Part shown: in pieces, positions 46,584-58,783 of the stretch
Layout: every line of letters begins with the position of its first letter
How positions within the stretch are numbered: the stretch's first letter is position 1
Origin: Rostrohypoxylon terebratum
Taxonomy: Eukaryota > Ascomycota > Sordariomycetes > Xylariales > Hypoxylaceae
Assembly: GCA_022497145.1 (NCBI GenBank)
Contig: MU385862.1
Location: forward strand, 521,732 to 585,731
Reading direction: 5' to 3'
Length of the DNA stretch: 64,000 bases
Translations under genes and position numbers: made by a program
The notes under the pieces: model-generated
What the model saw: the letters and a program-made list of their open reading frames with translations, nothing else
Databases searched by the model: none
Told to the model about the DNA's origin: nothing

Positions 46584-48884
46584 TTATCCTGAGGCTATGC
46601 GCAGATTTAGGGACTCCCACGATATACAAGAGGTCAATGATGAAAATTTCGTGACGTTGCGTGACTTCGTCTCGCGCTTACTACCGCGCCTTCGAAGATA
46701 TTTCTTTCAACGGGATTCGCCATCTTTAGTGTCCAATAGGGGTCCCCAGCTTCAATACTGACTTTCTAAACGAGCTATCCGGGTCCCGGACTTTAATTCC
46801 ATGATGGGGAGAGGGATCTTGATTTGAGACTGTTCCCTTAGTTATCATCTAGCAAGGCTGGCGTAAATGGCCTATCTGAGAAGGAAACGTTCTCGGTACG
46901 GACATGATCGACGAATAGCGTCTGTACTGACCCGACGCCAAGTACCGCTAGAGGTACTGAATAGAACGGGAAGAAACAGTGTCTCGGCTGTTGACAGTCT
47001 TGGCCGGCCAGCCACTGCATGCAGGTATCCCTACTGCGTAAATTATGATGTGGCTTGCGAGAAGAGTAGAACAATCAAAGACGTTTGGCCCGGCCGTAAT
47101 TTCTGGACTGATCCTCGTTCAAGGAGCCTTGAAGCATTCATGTGTTTTCTGATTACGGAGACCCTTCCAGGTAGTGACCCGCAGACATGATCCATTATAA
47201 CTGGGAAGGTGCAACAAGCTCAGCTCCGTTCCTGTCGGAATTCTAGCCCCGTCTGCTCCGTACAATAGACTTTGAGCCCCGGTAAGTCCCGGTAAGTCCC
47301 GGTAAGTCCCGGTCGTCATTACTCCGCCTCTATCCAATAGTCTAGGTAGGTAGGTACCTGTCATATAACTGAGAACATCTCTGCAAAGGAAAACTGCGCT
47401 GTTTGAACGAATTGAATGGAAACTGATTGAACCTTACGCGTCGCGATTCCTTCTTCTTCTAAGAATACAGCAATGTGGTTGGCTGATAAATGCGTGAAGC
47501 CACCCCAGATAGGATCAGTCCGTAGGTACCTGATCGGAAGCTGTGTACCTCAAGAGGTATCTATGACCACCATAAGCAGCCATTTGTGCTTATATCGGCC
47601 GAAGGTGCTTTTTAACAATACATCCTTCTAATGCGTGCACACCTTGATACCTAGCAGCGGCGATGTATTGTCATTGGAACTATTGACTGTGGCTTGCGCC
47701 CTCATCCACCAGCAATCTTCTTGAATCAACGGGAATAGAGACCAGCCCTGGAGCGTCGGACCCCCACCTATCTCCACTATACTACCTAGCTACCCTACCA
47801 AGTAGCTGGAAGGCCGTAGGTGGCGCTTATAGCGTCGAAAACAACGCCATACCGATACGGAGTCACTCCCGCTAGGTTAGTTACCAGAACTACCCAAGGT
47901 CGATGTGAAAGATCTTCTCATCAAGCATGCTCGAATTTCAGGAGTTACGAAGCCATTTGGCATTCATGATATGATCACTGTATCGAAAGATTGTTGCTGC
48001 AGCTTTTGTTGTTGGAGCTAAACGCGACCGAAAATTGCACCAAAGTTTTGCGCCGTTTTTGCGGGTAGAAAGTAGCTCTCGATGCGCCTGCTACATTTTA
48101 GGAGGCTTGGTTTTCTGTTTTGGGGAGACGGCACCTATGTCTTGTTTCACGGACCGATTTTGTTGAGTATTAGGCGGAAGCTCTGGCCGGACTGAGATTG
48201 TTTGAATTTCCATGAATGATGAGAAGATAAGTTCTTGAATCTATTTTAGCAACTTCACATCCAATTTAACGATCTATTCGGAGAGCAATTCACGAGTTCG
48301 AAACTAGACTTGGCCTTCCTCTGCTAGGCATTTTGAATTCGCCCCACAATTTAATGTGCTGGCAGCGCGTCGTCCGCGACGACTTACAGTACGATCTATA
48401 GCAGCAACGGCGATGCACCACAAAGCGTCTTTATTCCAGAATCAATCTTAGCAGCTTCAAGGGCAAGTTCAAATAAGGGCCTACTAGGTTGGCAGTCACC
48501 TATATTGTATTTCGTGCTTAGGGATTGCTTCGGACTTAGGTAGCAGAGGAATATTCCAAAACTGCATTCACGATCATCTACCTAATTATGCTGTCTGTCT
48601 TTTACTAGACAATAACCAGGGGTACATCCCAATGAAGCCTTCTCACCATTCCGTTGGGTCAGCGGGACATGCCAGGAAAATGATGGGTGATAGAGACGTC
48701 GGATTTCGGGGGTTGAATTCCGTTGATGCAAATGCGGACTTAGGTCTCTAGATTCCCAATCCTTCTTCCGCCTCTTTCCTTTTCTTTTTTTCTCATACTC
48801 AAGTTTTAAAACTATCTAAATAAATTGTTGGGACATATATTCGGCCACGGGTTTAGGTCTCCGTTTGGACATTATTAACGACTT
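46584..48884. other. Intergenic between two divergently placed regulators, 2.3 kb
   Basis: Shared upstream region of the two Zn(2)Cys(6) genes. It contains three perfect GGTAAGTCCC units at 47281-47310 and unsupported frames of up to 107 codons. No CGG-N-CCG pair stood out. Confidence 0.55.
47281..47310. repeat. Three tandem 10-bp units (GGTAAGTCCC)
   Basis: Perfect tandem copies in the spacer between the two regulator genes, with a partial fourth unit starting GGTC. Confidence 0.85.
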
Positions 48885-50759
48885 ATGATGGACAGAAGAG
48901 GTTCCGGCCATTCGGCCCCGTATGGCCAAGCTTGTTTGCATTGTTTCAAATCCAAATGCAAGTGTGTTCCCCGTTCTGACGGTAATGTTTGTGAGAGGTT
49001 AGCATTCTTGGTTAATATTTAATAGCATGTATCTGAATCTGAATTATCTGCTAAAGTACTGTCTAGATGCCATCGCCTGAATAAGCAGTGTCGCCCATCG
49101 GAGTCGCTCCGTAAACGTAACGCGCAGAAAAATCAGAACTCCGCCGAAAGGATAGCGCAGCTTGAAGGAAAGCTTGAAGGCCTCGTCTCGCTTTTACGAT
49201 CTGCGTCCAAATCATCCAATTCCTATGACTCATTACGTAAGGCACTCGACGAAAATCTAGCCAGCCAAAGCCAGCCAGACTTAGAGCCCCCAATCACCAA
49301 TCCAATTTCGACCTCAAGCAATGCCACTCAATTTTCTACCATTGTTGATGCCAATCATGCTACAAGGACTTAATCATTGACACATTCGCTTCCTTTACCT
49401 GCAGGAAACTTTTCCCCTAGCCTAGATTCGCACGATCATCAGTCCGGGGAAGCTGACAAATATCTCTCGATCTTCCGTTCTCAAATGCTAAAGCATCTAG
49501 CATTTATCCATATCTCTCCAGATACAACAGCCAAAGAGCTGCGCCAGACACGCCCATTTTTATTGCAGGCCATTATTGCGGTAGCTTCGCCGTCTACCGA
49601 TCAGAAGATGGCGCGAGGGAAGGAGTTGAAACAAATTCTAGCTCATGCTACTGTCACCGAGAACCAGTCAAGCCTCGATTTACTTCTTGGCCTGCTTACA
49701 TACATCACATGGGGTTGGGACACATTTCTGACCAAATCTGCTACTCTGTCTCGACTCATCATGCTAGCAATATCGATCGTGGGCAATCTACGCCTAAACA
49801 AACCATTGCCTAAAGACGTGCATATGATCGGTCCTCTTACTCCTGGCTTTGCTGATGGCCGCAGGAAATGTGAAGTTGATGATTCTGTGCAGCATCATCT
49901 GGAGGGGCTTCGTGCTATTTCATCCAACAAGGAATGCCTAAGTGACGAAGGGTTTGGGCTTCAAATTCGCTTGCAGCTACTTGCGCAAAGAACAGTCCAT
50001 CTTCGTGAACAGCAAGAGGCGAATTACCCTGCAGCGACACCCCCTCCATACTTCTTTTACCTCAACGCGTTGCGAGGACAATTGCAAGAGCTTAAGGCCT
50101 CAATATCACCCAGGCTCGAGCCACAAAGTAAGTCAAAATATTATATGAAGATGAGATATAAATCCCGAGGTTTAATCAGTTGCATAAACACTAACAACAC
50201 GACAGATATTTTAATGGCACAAGTACACTATGTTGATCTTTGTATAAATGAGATAGGACACACTGCGAACTCCGATGCACCGCTTGTTACAACTGCTCCC
50301 TGTGATAGCTACAACAACCCAACGGGCGGGCTTAAGCGTCTAGAATGTCTATGGGGATCTTTGAATGCCATAAGATCGTGGCTAGACATATTTTTCTCCA
50401 TGTCGCCATCAGAACTCCCAGGGTTTGCTTTGCCATTTTGGGTCCAACAGACACGGTGTATAGTGACCCTTTACAGACTATCTACTCTAGAGAACCCGGC
50501 GTGGGATCTCAAGTCTGTTCGTGAAACGGTCGATCTACTTCCGGTGATCGATCGCACCGCTGAGATGATAGAACAGGCCGGCCACGAACAGGGCGGGCAG
50601 GCTAAGGACGATATAGTCCTGCAGGTTGCTAGGTTGGTACGGATGATTCGAATACAGGCTGCTACCAAGATCGCGCCAATGCTCGGAGGGGGGGAGCCCT
50701 CTTGGCGATACAGCAACGTCGCGCCCGGTACAGGTATTGACGCAATGGCTTTAACCTAG
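48885..50759 (+). CDS. Second Zn(2)Cys(6) transcription factor (about 519 aa), possibly damaged
   Basis: Model: 48885-48997, 49067-49236, 49405-50127 and 50206-50759. The zinc cluster is complete and spans the first intron: CLHCFKSKCKC, then CERCHRLNKQC. A coiled-coil-like linker (RIAQLEGKLEGLVSLL) precedes the regulatory half with LPFWVQQTRCIVTLYRLSTL and LARLVRMIR-like helices. Two oddities. First, an in-frame TAA at 49371 is avoided only by a 168-nt intron (49237-49404, GTAAGG...TGCAG); that intron also looks coding, and TAA could be a mutated CAA. Second, after the stop at 50757 another frame continues with LDRDDMMPLFDFVDDGFWEE and ends at TAG, as expected for the true C-terminus, so a one-base frameshift near 50740 is likely. 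The intron at 50128-50205 is in-frame and stop-free. Confidence 0.75.
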
Positions 50760-51692
50760 ATCGGGATGACATGATGCCGCTTTTTGACTTTGTCGATGAT
50801 GGGTTCTGGGAAGAATTCTCGGTTGCTTTTCAGTAGTTGTGAAACCCAATTTTGGCCGGAGGTTTGAACATAAATCATCGAATTTCACTTCTAAGATAGC
50901 GGTTGATCTACTTTGGGTGGGCGCCTGGGTAAATAGGAGCGAGGACCTAAATGCCTCTCCCTAGATAAATAGTACCCACAGTACAAACAAGGTAGGTAAT
51001 TGCTAGGGCTTTAGCCTTCAGGTGGCCAATTCTATATCCATTATGGATGTCCGGTTGGATATGAAAATAATATGAAGTACCTGGGTCCTGGGTCCTGGGT
51101 CCTGGAATTTGTTACTAAGCGGAATAGGGGTAAGGAATTAGTAAGAGTTGGATATGAGTAAGCGCTTAATATTAGTAAGCAATCATACTAGAGCCATGTG
51201 ATAATTTAAGCATTAATCATTACTTAAGCGCCTAACCTAAGCACTAAGCTAAGATTGCCTAGAAAATCAAGATCCAAAACCTCCAAAACCTTCTTCCACT
51301 TTTTCATATCTACTAATTCTGATCTTTCATTCTTTACATTATCTCAAGTTTCTCATATAATTACCATCGGTTACCGCTGTCAATAAGGCTTCCAGGCATA
51401 TCTTAAATGCCTAATCTCCTTGTCGTCTGCAGGTTCCCAGACATGCAATGCGTTCCTGAGTTGCAAATCCTTAGTAATTTACTCCTTAGTGATCCGTACC
51501 ATCTTCTGTAATTTGTTACATAAGCCATCATCGTTGCATTTAGTTATTCAGCTCATCCATCTCTATTCTGGACGATGCCCGTGGGTTTACCACTAGCTCA
51601 GCGAATGGAATGATCTTCTTCAATTGATCTACTAAGAGTATTTCACTAGTAATTAATACGAACCAATTATTATACATACGCAACTAGAGAAC
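50760..51692. other. Convergent spacer with CCTGGGT heptamer repeat
   Basis: Between the 3' ends of the second regulator and the ABC transporter. It holds 3.7 units of CCTGGGT (51080-51105). The first 70 bp contain the out-of-frame C-terminus of the regulator. Otherwise nothing seen. Confidence 0.6.
51080..51105. repeat. CCTGGGT heptamer repeat
   Basis: About 3.7 perfect tandem units in a convergent spacer. Confidence 0.85.
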
Positions 51693-54600
51693 TTATTGTA
51701 ACATTTGTTGCAGGGCATTGATCCGGTAGCTCTCGTTACGTTCCATCAATTCTCCGTGGTTGCCCTTGTCAACAATCTTCCCGCCCTCGACCATAAAAAT
51801 CACGTCAGCCTTCTGAACTGTATGCAATCGATGGGTTATGGCAATGACCGTGATCCGTCGCGCAATCTTCTCAAGGCCGACTTGCACAGCTCGCTCGCTC
51901 TCGGCGTCTAACGCACTCGTGCTCTCATCCAAGAGCAGTAGACTAGGATGACGTACCAACGCGCGCGCAATAGCGAGGCGCTGCCGTTGACCGCCGGAGA
52001 GGCGGGATCCGTTGGGTCCACATTCCGTATCATAGCCCTGCGGCAGTGCGACAATGGTATCGTGAATATTTGCCGTGCGACAAGCTTCCTCAATCTCAGT
52101 ATCCGTAGCTTCGTGTCCCGGGCGAGCGCCAAGACCGACATTAAACTTGATGCTTCCGTTGAAGAGAGCATTATCTTGGGGTACTACTGCGATATCGTCT
52201 CGGAAGTCGGTACTGTCATTCAGGGCAATGTCGACACCATTGACCTCAATATGTCCATTCTGTGGCGAATATTGACGCTCGATCAATCCCATGATTGTTG
52301 ACTTACCCGCTCCTGAAGGTCCGACGAGTCCAACAAACTGTCCAGGTTGTATCACGAAAGAAAGGCCTCTAAGGATTGGTTGATCTTGTCGAGAGGGATA
52401 GGCGAAGTGCACATCTCGGAATGCCACGCTCACACCCCTAGAAGATGTCGATTTTCCCCATGGGGACCTACACTCTCCCTCAGCTTCAACGTCACGATTT
52501 CCTCTATCTATTAGTCCGCTATCCTTCTCGGCGAGTATTTCCGAGGGTTTTATAAGCTTTTTATCCGAACCAAGTCTGATCAGACTTAGCGTCCTCGATG
52601 CCGCGCTCTTTGCACGAGCGAATTCGGGAGCCAGGGAAAACATCTGGCCCCAAAGCGAAGCAGAAACGAGAAGACTGACTTGGACCACGTAGAATTTGGT
52701 CTGATCATATTCGCCTCGTATGATAAGTTGGGATCCCCACCAATAAGATAGGGCGTATATGAAGAAGCCTGTACTGGTTGAAATCGATAGGTATATGCAG
52801 GTGTGTAAGGATTCTCTGATCATGCTGGCTCTCGGTGCTTCCAAAGCGCTTCGGTACCTGTTAACCACTTCGTCTTCTAGCGAGAAGCTCGCGATAGTTT
52901 TGATCTGGTTTACCGCTTCGACTGTGATACCTATCGCCTTCACGAACGCTTTGTGACTTCGTTCCTGATGTCGCGAAGTAGCTTGGATCTGGAGGATTCC
53001 TGCTGCAAGCAAGAGGGGCACCATGGCCAATCCCACGATCGCTATTTTCCATGCAAAGGCATGACTGACAATGATAGCTACGAAAAAATTGACTATGATT
53101 GAAAAGGTTGTCGCGATAATACTTCCACTGAACGCCGCTAATGATGCGCCATCCTTTGTGATCACCCCTAGTCGACTACCTGAGCTGTGCCATTCAACAC
53201 TTTGCTCCATCAATGTCCGGAAACTTAGAACACGAATTCGATAAACTAGGTTTTCCGACAAGCGACCGAACGCGGACCAGCTCCCTAAGTTGGCGAAGAA
53301 TTCGACTACAGCCAACATGAATACAAGGCCTCCGAAAAAGCGACCGTAATGAAGGATGTGCGAAACAGTGGCGTTGCAGGCGCTGAGAGCACTGACGGTA
53401 TGGCCAAATATCAAACCCATAGCTGTGAACGTACACCCTACTATGACAGCGGCAGGAACGGCTAAAATAAACCAGCTATAATCTGGCCTGAGTAATTTGT
53501 TTATGCCGGTAAATATGGCTGCCGACGGGAGAGCGTCGTAAATTCCTCCAAGGACAGCTTTATTCGACGCACCCAGTGTAGTTCCTTGTGCGACAACCTT
53601 CTTTTCGGATATGACCTCTTTGGTCGTATCTGACAAGATCGATTCAGGCTTTTCAATCGTATCACTCAGAGACTCTACATCCGTGGTATGAAGCGATGAT
53701 ATCTCCGATGTCTTTCCTGTCGAACTATCGAGACCTTGTAGAGTAGCTAGACGAGTGAACGCTCCACCTTTATCTAGCAGCTCTTGATAAGTACCCTGTT
53801 CAACCACTTCACCGTCTTGCATAACAATGACATTATCTGCATGTCTAATCGTGGATAATCGATGCGCAATGGAGACAATAGTCTTGTTGCCGTCAAGGGC
53901 TACGCGGTCAATTGCTGCCTGGATTCGTTTCTCAGTCGCCGAGTCAAGCGATGCCGTGGCTTCATCGAGTACTAATATTTTTGGGTCGCGTATGAGTGCC
54001 CTTGCGAGGGCGATGCGCTGTCGCTGCCCACCGCTAACAAGCTTTCCGCCGACGCCTACTCGCGTATTGTAGCCCTTTTCAAGACGTTCGATAAACGAGA
54101 GATCAGCTAGATCAGCTGCTTTCTGGACCAAAACTGCCACCTCCGCAATAGCTCCCCCTTTGCGTGCTGCGCCGCTCAGTAGGTCATCTTTACAGTTAGA
54201 GACAAATTCCTGCAACTCGTGACCCGCGATGATAGGTCGAAGACTGTCATGTTCGGGGCGAGGCGAATTTACAAGACCGAGAGCAATGTTTTCGAAGATA
54301 GAACGATCAAAAAGCTCCGACTCTTGTTGGACAAGGCTTACGAAGCCTCTTAAATTGCGCACATCGAGTGACTTGTATTCAGTACCGTCGAATAGCATCT
54401 CGCCGCCTATCGGGTTATAAAGCCGTCCTAGCAAAGCCGCAATTGTAGACTTCCCGCTTCCTGATCGACCAACGATAGCCGTGTATTTTCCGGGCTCGAA
54501 CGCCAGATCAACGTTCTTCAGAGCCAAGTGTTCAGGCCTCGAAGGGTACGAAAACGACACATTACGCAATTCTATACGTCCAGGTGTATCCCATGCAAGG

Positions 54601-55795
54601 GTATTTCCGGCATCATATTCGATCGATGAGCGATGGTCCATATCCGCCTTTATGCGTTCGTAAGCAGAAGATGCAGCACCGAAGATGGGAAAGAGTGGGG
54701 CTAGGCCACCGATTATGATACAAGCGTCGACTAGCAGGAATACGACGCTGTATATCTGACCGAATGTTGCATTTCCTTTACCATTGATGGAGTCGGCGAT
54801 CATGCGACTTCCTTGCCAGTACGCCAGAGCGTTCGAGCTGTAAGAGATGAAATATAGCAGGCCTGCCTGTACACCAGCGACAAGAGCCTTCTTGATACCA
54901 AACTTGCGCGCAAGTGCCATGTGTCTCGAAAACTTCGCTTCGAGTCTCGACCCGGCACCGAATGCTTGGACGACGGAGATGTGGGAAAGGGCCTCCGACG
55001 CGATGGAACCTCCGGCAGCAAACGACTCCGCCGATCTACCCGCGAATTTCTTGAAGTAATAGCTTCCAGCGACGGTCAGGAGAAGGAAGGCCGGGACAAG
55101 TGATACGAGGATACCGGCCAGTACAGGCTGTTTTATGAATGCCACAATGTACGCAGTGACGAAGAAACTTAATTGCCCGACGAGCCGACCGACTTTCTCG
55201 CTTGTCCCGGTTTGTATAGCGGTGAACTCTTCGTCCAGTCGAGCACTCAGTTCTCCTGCGTGTTTGTTGTCGAAAAAGCTGGGTTCCTGACGGAGGAGGT
55301 GTCGAAGGTAGCGATCCCTTAGTCTGTGCATCAGACGTTGCGATTGGATGTTCCAGCACACGGAGTGCAGGTAAACGAGGGCGAATTGGGCAGCGGCAAT
55401 GGCTACCAGCTCAGTTAGGACACTAGCGATGGTTCCCTGATATTGAGTAGCGTCGATGTTGGATTGTACGTCGCACGCGGCCCCATTGAGGTTATCGACA
55501 AGTCGGCCGAACTGAATGGCGATGAGCGGGTACGGAACGCCAGCTGCTATCGCGAAGATGAGGCCAGCCACCATCAAGGTTATATCGAGCCATGACGGTT
55601 CTGTGCAGAGAAGAAGTCGGAAGAATGAAAGAGCCTTTCGCCATCTCTGTTCACGAGATATTAGCATTTGCGCGAGTAGCAGAATCTTTCGAAGGAACGT
55701 GAACGGCAAGAATATTGTTTCAGACCCACTGTTGGTTCTTTGGGGAGCTCGCTGACCCGACTATTTGCCACGCCAGTTGTGTTATCGGCCGCCAT
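51693..55795 (-). CDS. ABCB-type full ABC transporter (MDR/P-glycoprotein-like)
   Basis: Membrane exporter with architecture TMD-NBD-TMD-NBD, about 1,339 aa. NBD1: Walker A GRSGSGKST (415-423), signature VSGGQRQR (about 559-566), Walker B ILVLDEATASLD, and SIAHRLS. NBD2: GPSGAGKST (1131-1139), LSGGQRQR (from 1238), LLLLDESTSALD and ITHRLHT. Both sites look competent. The long frame has no ATG at its 5' end. A better model adds a 66-nt first exon (55795-55730, starting MAADNTTG) joined by an 83-nt intron (GTGGGT...GCTAAT...ACAG) to 55646-51693. Efflux of lipophilic or toxic metabolites is the family norm; the substrate is unknown. Convergent with the second regulator. Confidence 0.93.
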
Positions 55796-57990
55796 AGTTC
55801 ATGATGTCTCCTATGCCGTATAGAAAGATCATGGAACGGAAATCGCAGTCACGGTTGGCATCGTGTCGTTCACTTCGAATCTGAAGATGTCCTTGACAAT
55901 TAGTAAAAAATGAAAAAGACCACATCGTGACTAGCGCAACCCGCAACCGACCAGAAATTTTTCATCTAATAGCCAATAGCCAAGATCCCTTGGCACTTCT
56001 GGGCATGTCCATCTTCTTATACGAATGCAAGGAGGAGACCAGGCTGCCGCCGCTAGACGCAAATCTTTCGGATCTGATAACCATCTAAAGTGGAGAAATG
56101 CCGGTTTATTTGCTAAATGAGACCCTGGCGCCCGATTGCCGTTGACGTTGGCTCGGTCAGCTCGGTGTCATTTGTCCCCATTTACGTAAATCCCCTGTCG
56201 TCCCACCCCGTCCACCCTCGTTTTGGTGGGAATCGTGCTTCCTAATACAGGTAGGATGCATCTTGGCAAACTGATAAGATGATCTGATAAAAATTGCATC
56301 GGTACCGTTGCGCCCTAGCGTGGATGGGTAGTTAATCGCTCATCTCATTTAATTTTGCCATTTTCTGTACTTCCCTACCTAGTAGATATTTAGCTGTCGC
56401 GCTGCGTGCGCGAGACGCATAACCTTTTTCTTCGCAGTTAGAAATCACAGTAAGTTAATGATTGTGTCCAGGCAACTCAACTCGACAATTTCGCTGGAAG
56501 CGAGTGTTCGCGTTTAAAGCACCTTCGGGATTGCTTGTTTGTCGCTATGTATCGGCATGAAAACGGATTTGAGCGCGTAACAACGTACGCTGGAATGTCG
56601 GCCCGTCCCCAACTTAGTTGCAAAACGCAGAATAACACTGCTGGCAAATGATATTTTTTTCTGCGATCACAAGGGGTCCATCGATGCCAAATGCTTGAGG
56701 GCAGGTATAGCTCTAAGCCTGGAAGAGAGAGGCTATGTATGTTACACGAGCGGCCCACAAAAGGAAATAGGGGGGAGATACAATGGGGCGAGCAGGAGGG
56801 ATAGGTACGAAAAGTCGTACATTGTGTAAGACACCCCAGTAATACATTCGATATACTCAATGTCAAATAGATAAGCGATTTTTAAATAGTCTCAACAAAT
56901 GACTAGTTGATCTACACTGCTGCTGTTCAGTGGCCTATATTGGGATTGACAAGGAGAGGATGTCTGGTACGTTCCTATGATCGGTTACTACTTTATAACT
57001 AGGTAGCTAAATGCACTACTTCTGATTTTCGAAAGTTAGCAAAAAAAACAACTATAAACGATGGACGAAGTTGGTTATGTAATCAACATATACAGGCCAG
57101 TGTATGTGGTCGATCAGTGCACGACTAGGTAAAAATATGAAATAAATATTTTAAAATGGAAGGTACGAGCCTTACCTCACTCCATAACGTCATATCGTAT
57201 AGATAAGTTCATTGCAATAATTATGTAATTATGCTAACAACATGAATATGGATCCATTAGGTCTCGTTGCCTTGAGTTCGCTCGTCGGTTCGTTTAGCAC
57301 GTTGTTTCTCCACAAAATGACCTAAACACCCCGCCAACCTATGTATTTTTGAAACAGCGGGTGAACCTTCCGACGCAGCGCCTCATAGTCCCTAAAACTG
57401 GTACTGCGAACTTTAAATTAACGACGAGACAGCTGAGTAATCATCCATCCACCCAACTATTTCATCTCTTTCATCACTACGAACACAACTCTCCTAATTT
57501 ATAGGAATCCAGACTTTTGAAACTGCTCATTAGCATAGGTAGGATGTACGTATGGATGATCAGGGAATAGAGAATTCATTGTCAATCAAAAAATACCTAC
57601 CTAGAAACTTGGATTAGGTAGGTACTCAACGACCAAAGAACTCAGCAAATACTAGGTAGGGTATGTTTGCAGGATTGAAATATGGATGTCTCGATCGCGA
57701 AAATCATTGAAGCAATACGGAAGCAACGGACAGGCGAGGTGTAAGTGTCAGGTACATGTATATTCCAACTGCACCTGGCGCCTGAGCGAATGCTTCCTTG
57801 GTGTAGGAAACTCGGTGATACTATATCATGCGATGCGAAGAGTGTGTGCGTAAGTAAAATACCTGTCATAAGAGAATCGTACCGAGATAGGTAGCTGGTT
57901 CAATAGTATAGCAAGGAAAAGAAATCGAAGATGGAATGATTGGCCAGAATAAAAAAAAGTATACAAAAAAACGAGACGATGCGGTAGGGT

Positions 57991-58302
57991 AAAAAAAATG
58001 GTCTACCCACGCTTCGAACCTGAGTATGTTTATTTATCATGGTATGTGAATATGGATTGAAGATGGGCAAAAATTCAAGCTATCCAGGGATCACTACCGT
58101 AATACGACCTTTCAGCTCTACTCGATAAGATTCAACGTCAAGACAATGTATCCTAATCCATGCGGTGCCATATGGATTCGAACCCAAAGCGGGACTACAG
58201 ATCCTGCTGACATCCGATATCATTTTCGAAGGTCGCTTTTACGGGCATAGTGCCATAGCTTATTAAACCAATCTACTGATGATACCACTTGGCCATGCAA
58301 GA
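57991..58302 (-). ncRNA. Possible RNA polymerase III element or tRNA-derived relic
   Basis: Reading the minus strand: an A-box TGGCCAAGTGG (58295-58285), a B-box GGTTCGAATCC (58184-58174), a second B-box-like GGTTCGAAGC (58020-58011), then T(8) at 57998-57991, which could end a pol III transcript. No cloverleaf with paired acceptor or T stems can be drawn, so it is not a functional tRNA. It may be a decayed tRNA pair, a SINE-like element or chance. Confidence 0.3.
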
Positions 58303-58552
58303 GGTGCTTCCCTTAGATCTCCGTTTCCTCTTTTGCCAGTCAGTCTGTATTATGGTATTTATGTTTAACCCATCATCTGTAGGTTAGCCTCAGCATTGAC
58401 CGCCTTCCAAGTTTAACCTGGATCTCACTGGCGTCACTTGCCGTCCTAGAACTCCATGGTGCATTCTTCATAGTATGAATTGGAATTCTATTCTTCTCTT
58501 CTACAGACCCCGCCATCCCACTTACACTGAAACTTACTGTCCACCTGTTACC

Positions 58553-58606
58553 TACCTACTTTCTACCCATTACCTACTTTCTACCCATTGCCTACTTTTC
58601 ATCCAT
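58553..58606. repeat. Three tandem 18-bp units (TACCTACTTTCTACCCAT)
   Basis: Two perfect copies and a third with several differences, about 180 bp upstream of the next gene. Confidence 0.8.
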
Positions 58607-58783
58607 TACTATTAATCCATCGATTACTCTCTTTCCATCTTTCATCGCAACTCTGTCGCGTTTTATTTAGGTAACTATTTTCCATGCAACACCACATTCA
58701 CGACAGTGCCTAATTTAATAATATAGGTAATCTCCATCACGATTCTCACCTGGGCATAAGCCGTCAGCGTGTATGCGAACACC

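Larger units (their letters stand above)
55796..58783. other. Intergenic, 3 kb, with tRNA-like promoter boxes
   Basis: Holds the ABC transporter promoter and the 5' flank of the two-domain protein. Unsupported frames only. Separate entries describe the tRNA-like A/B boxes (58011-58295) and the 18-bp repeat (58553-58606). Confidence 0.55.

Noticed and set aside
46867..47190. 107-codon frame between the two regulator genes
   Set aside because: No similarity to known proteins and no plausible partner exons.
47281..47310. CRISPR-like array
   Set aside because: Units are contiguous 10-mers without spacers, in a eukaryotic genome; simple tandem repeats.
58174..58295. Functional tRNA gene on the minus strand
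   Set aside because: A- and B-boxes are present, but acceptor and T stems do not pair and the boxes are too far apart.
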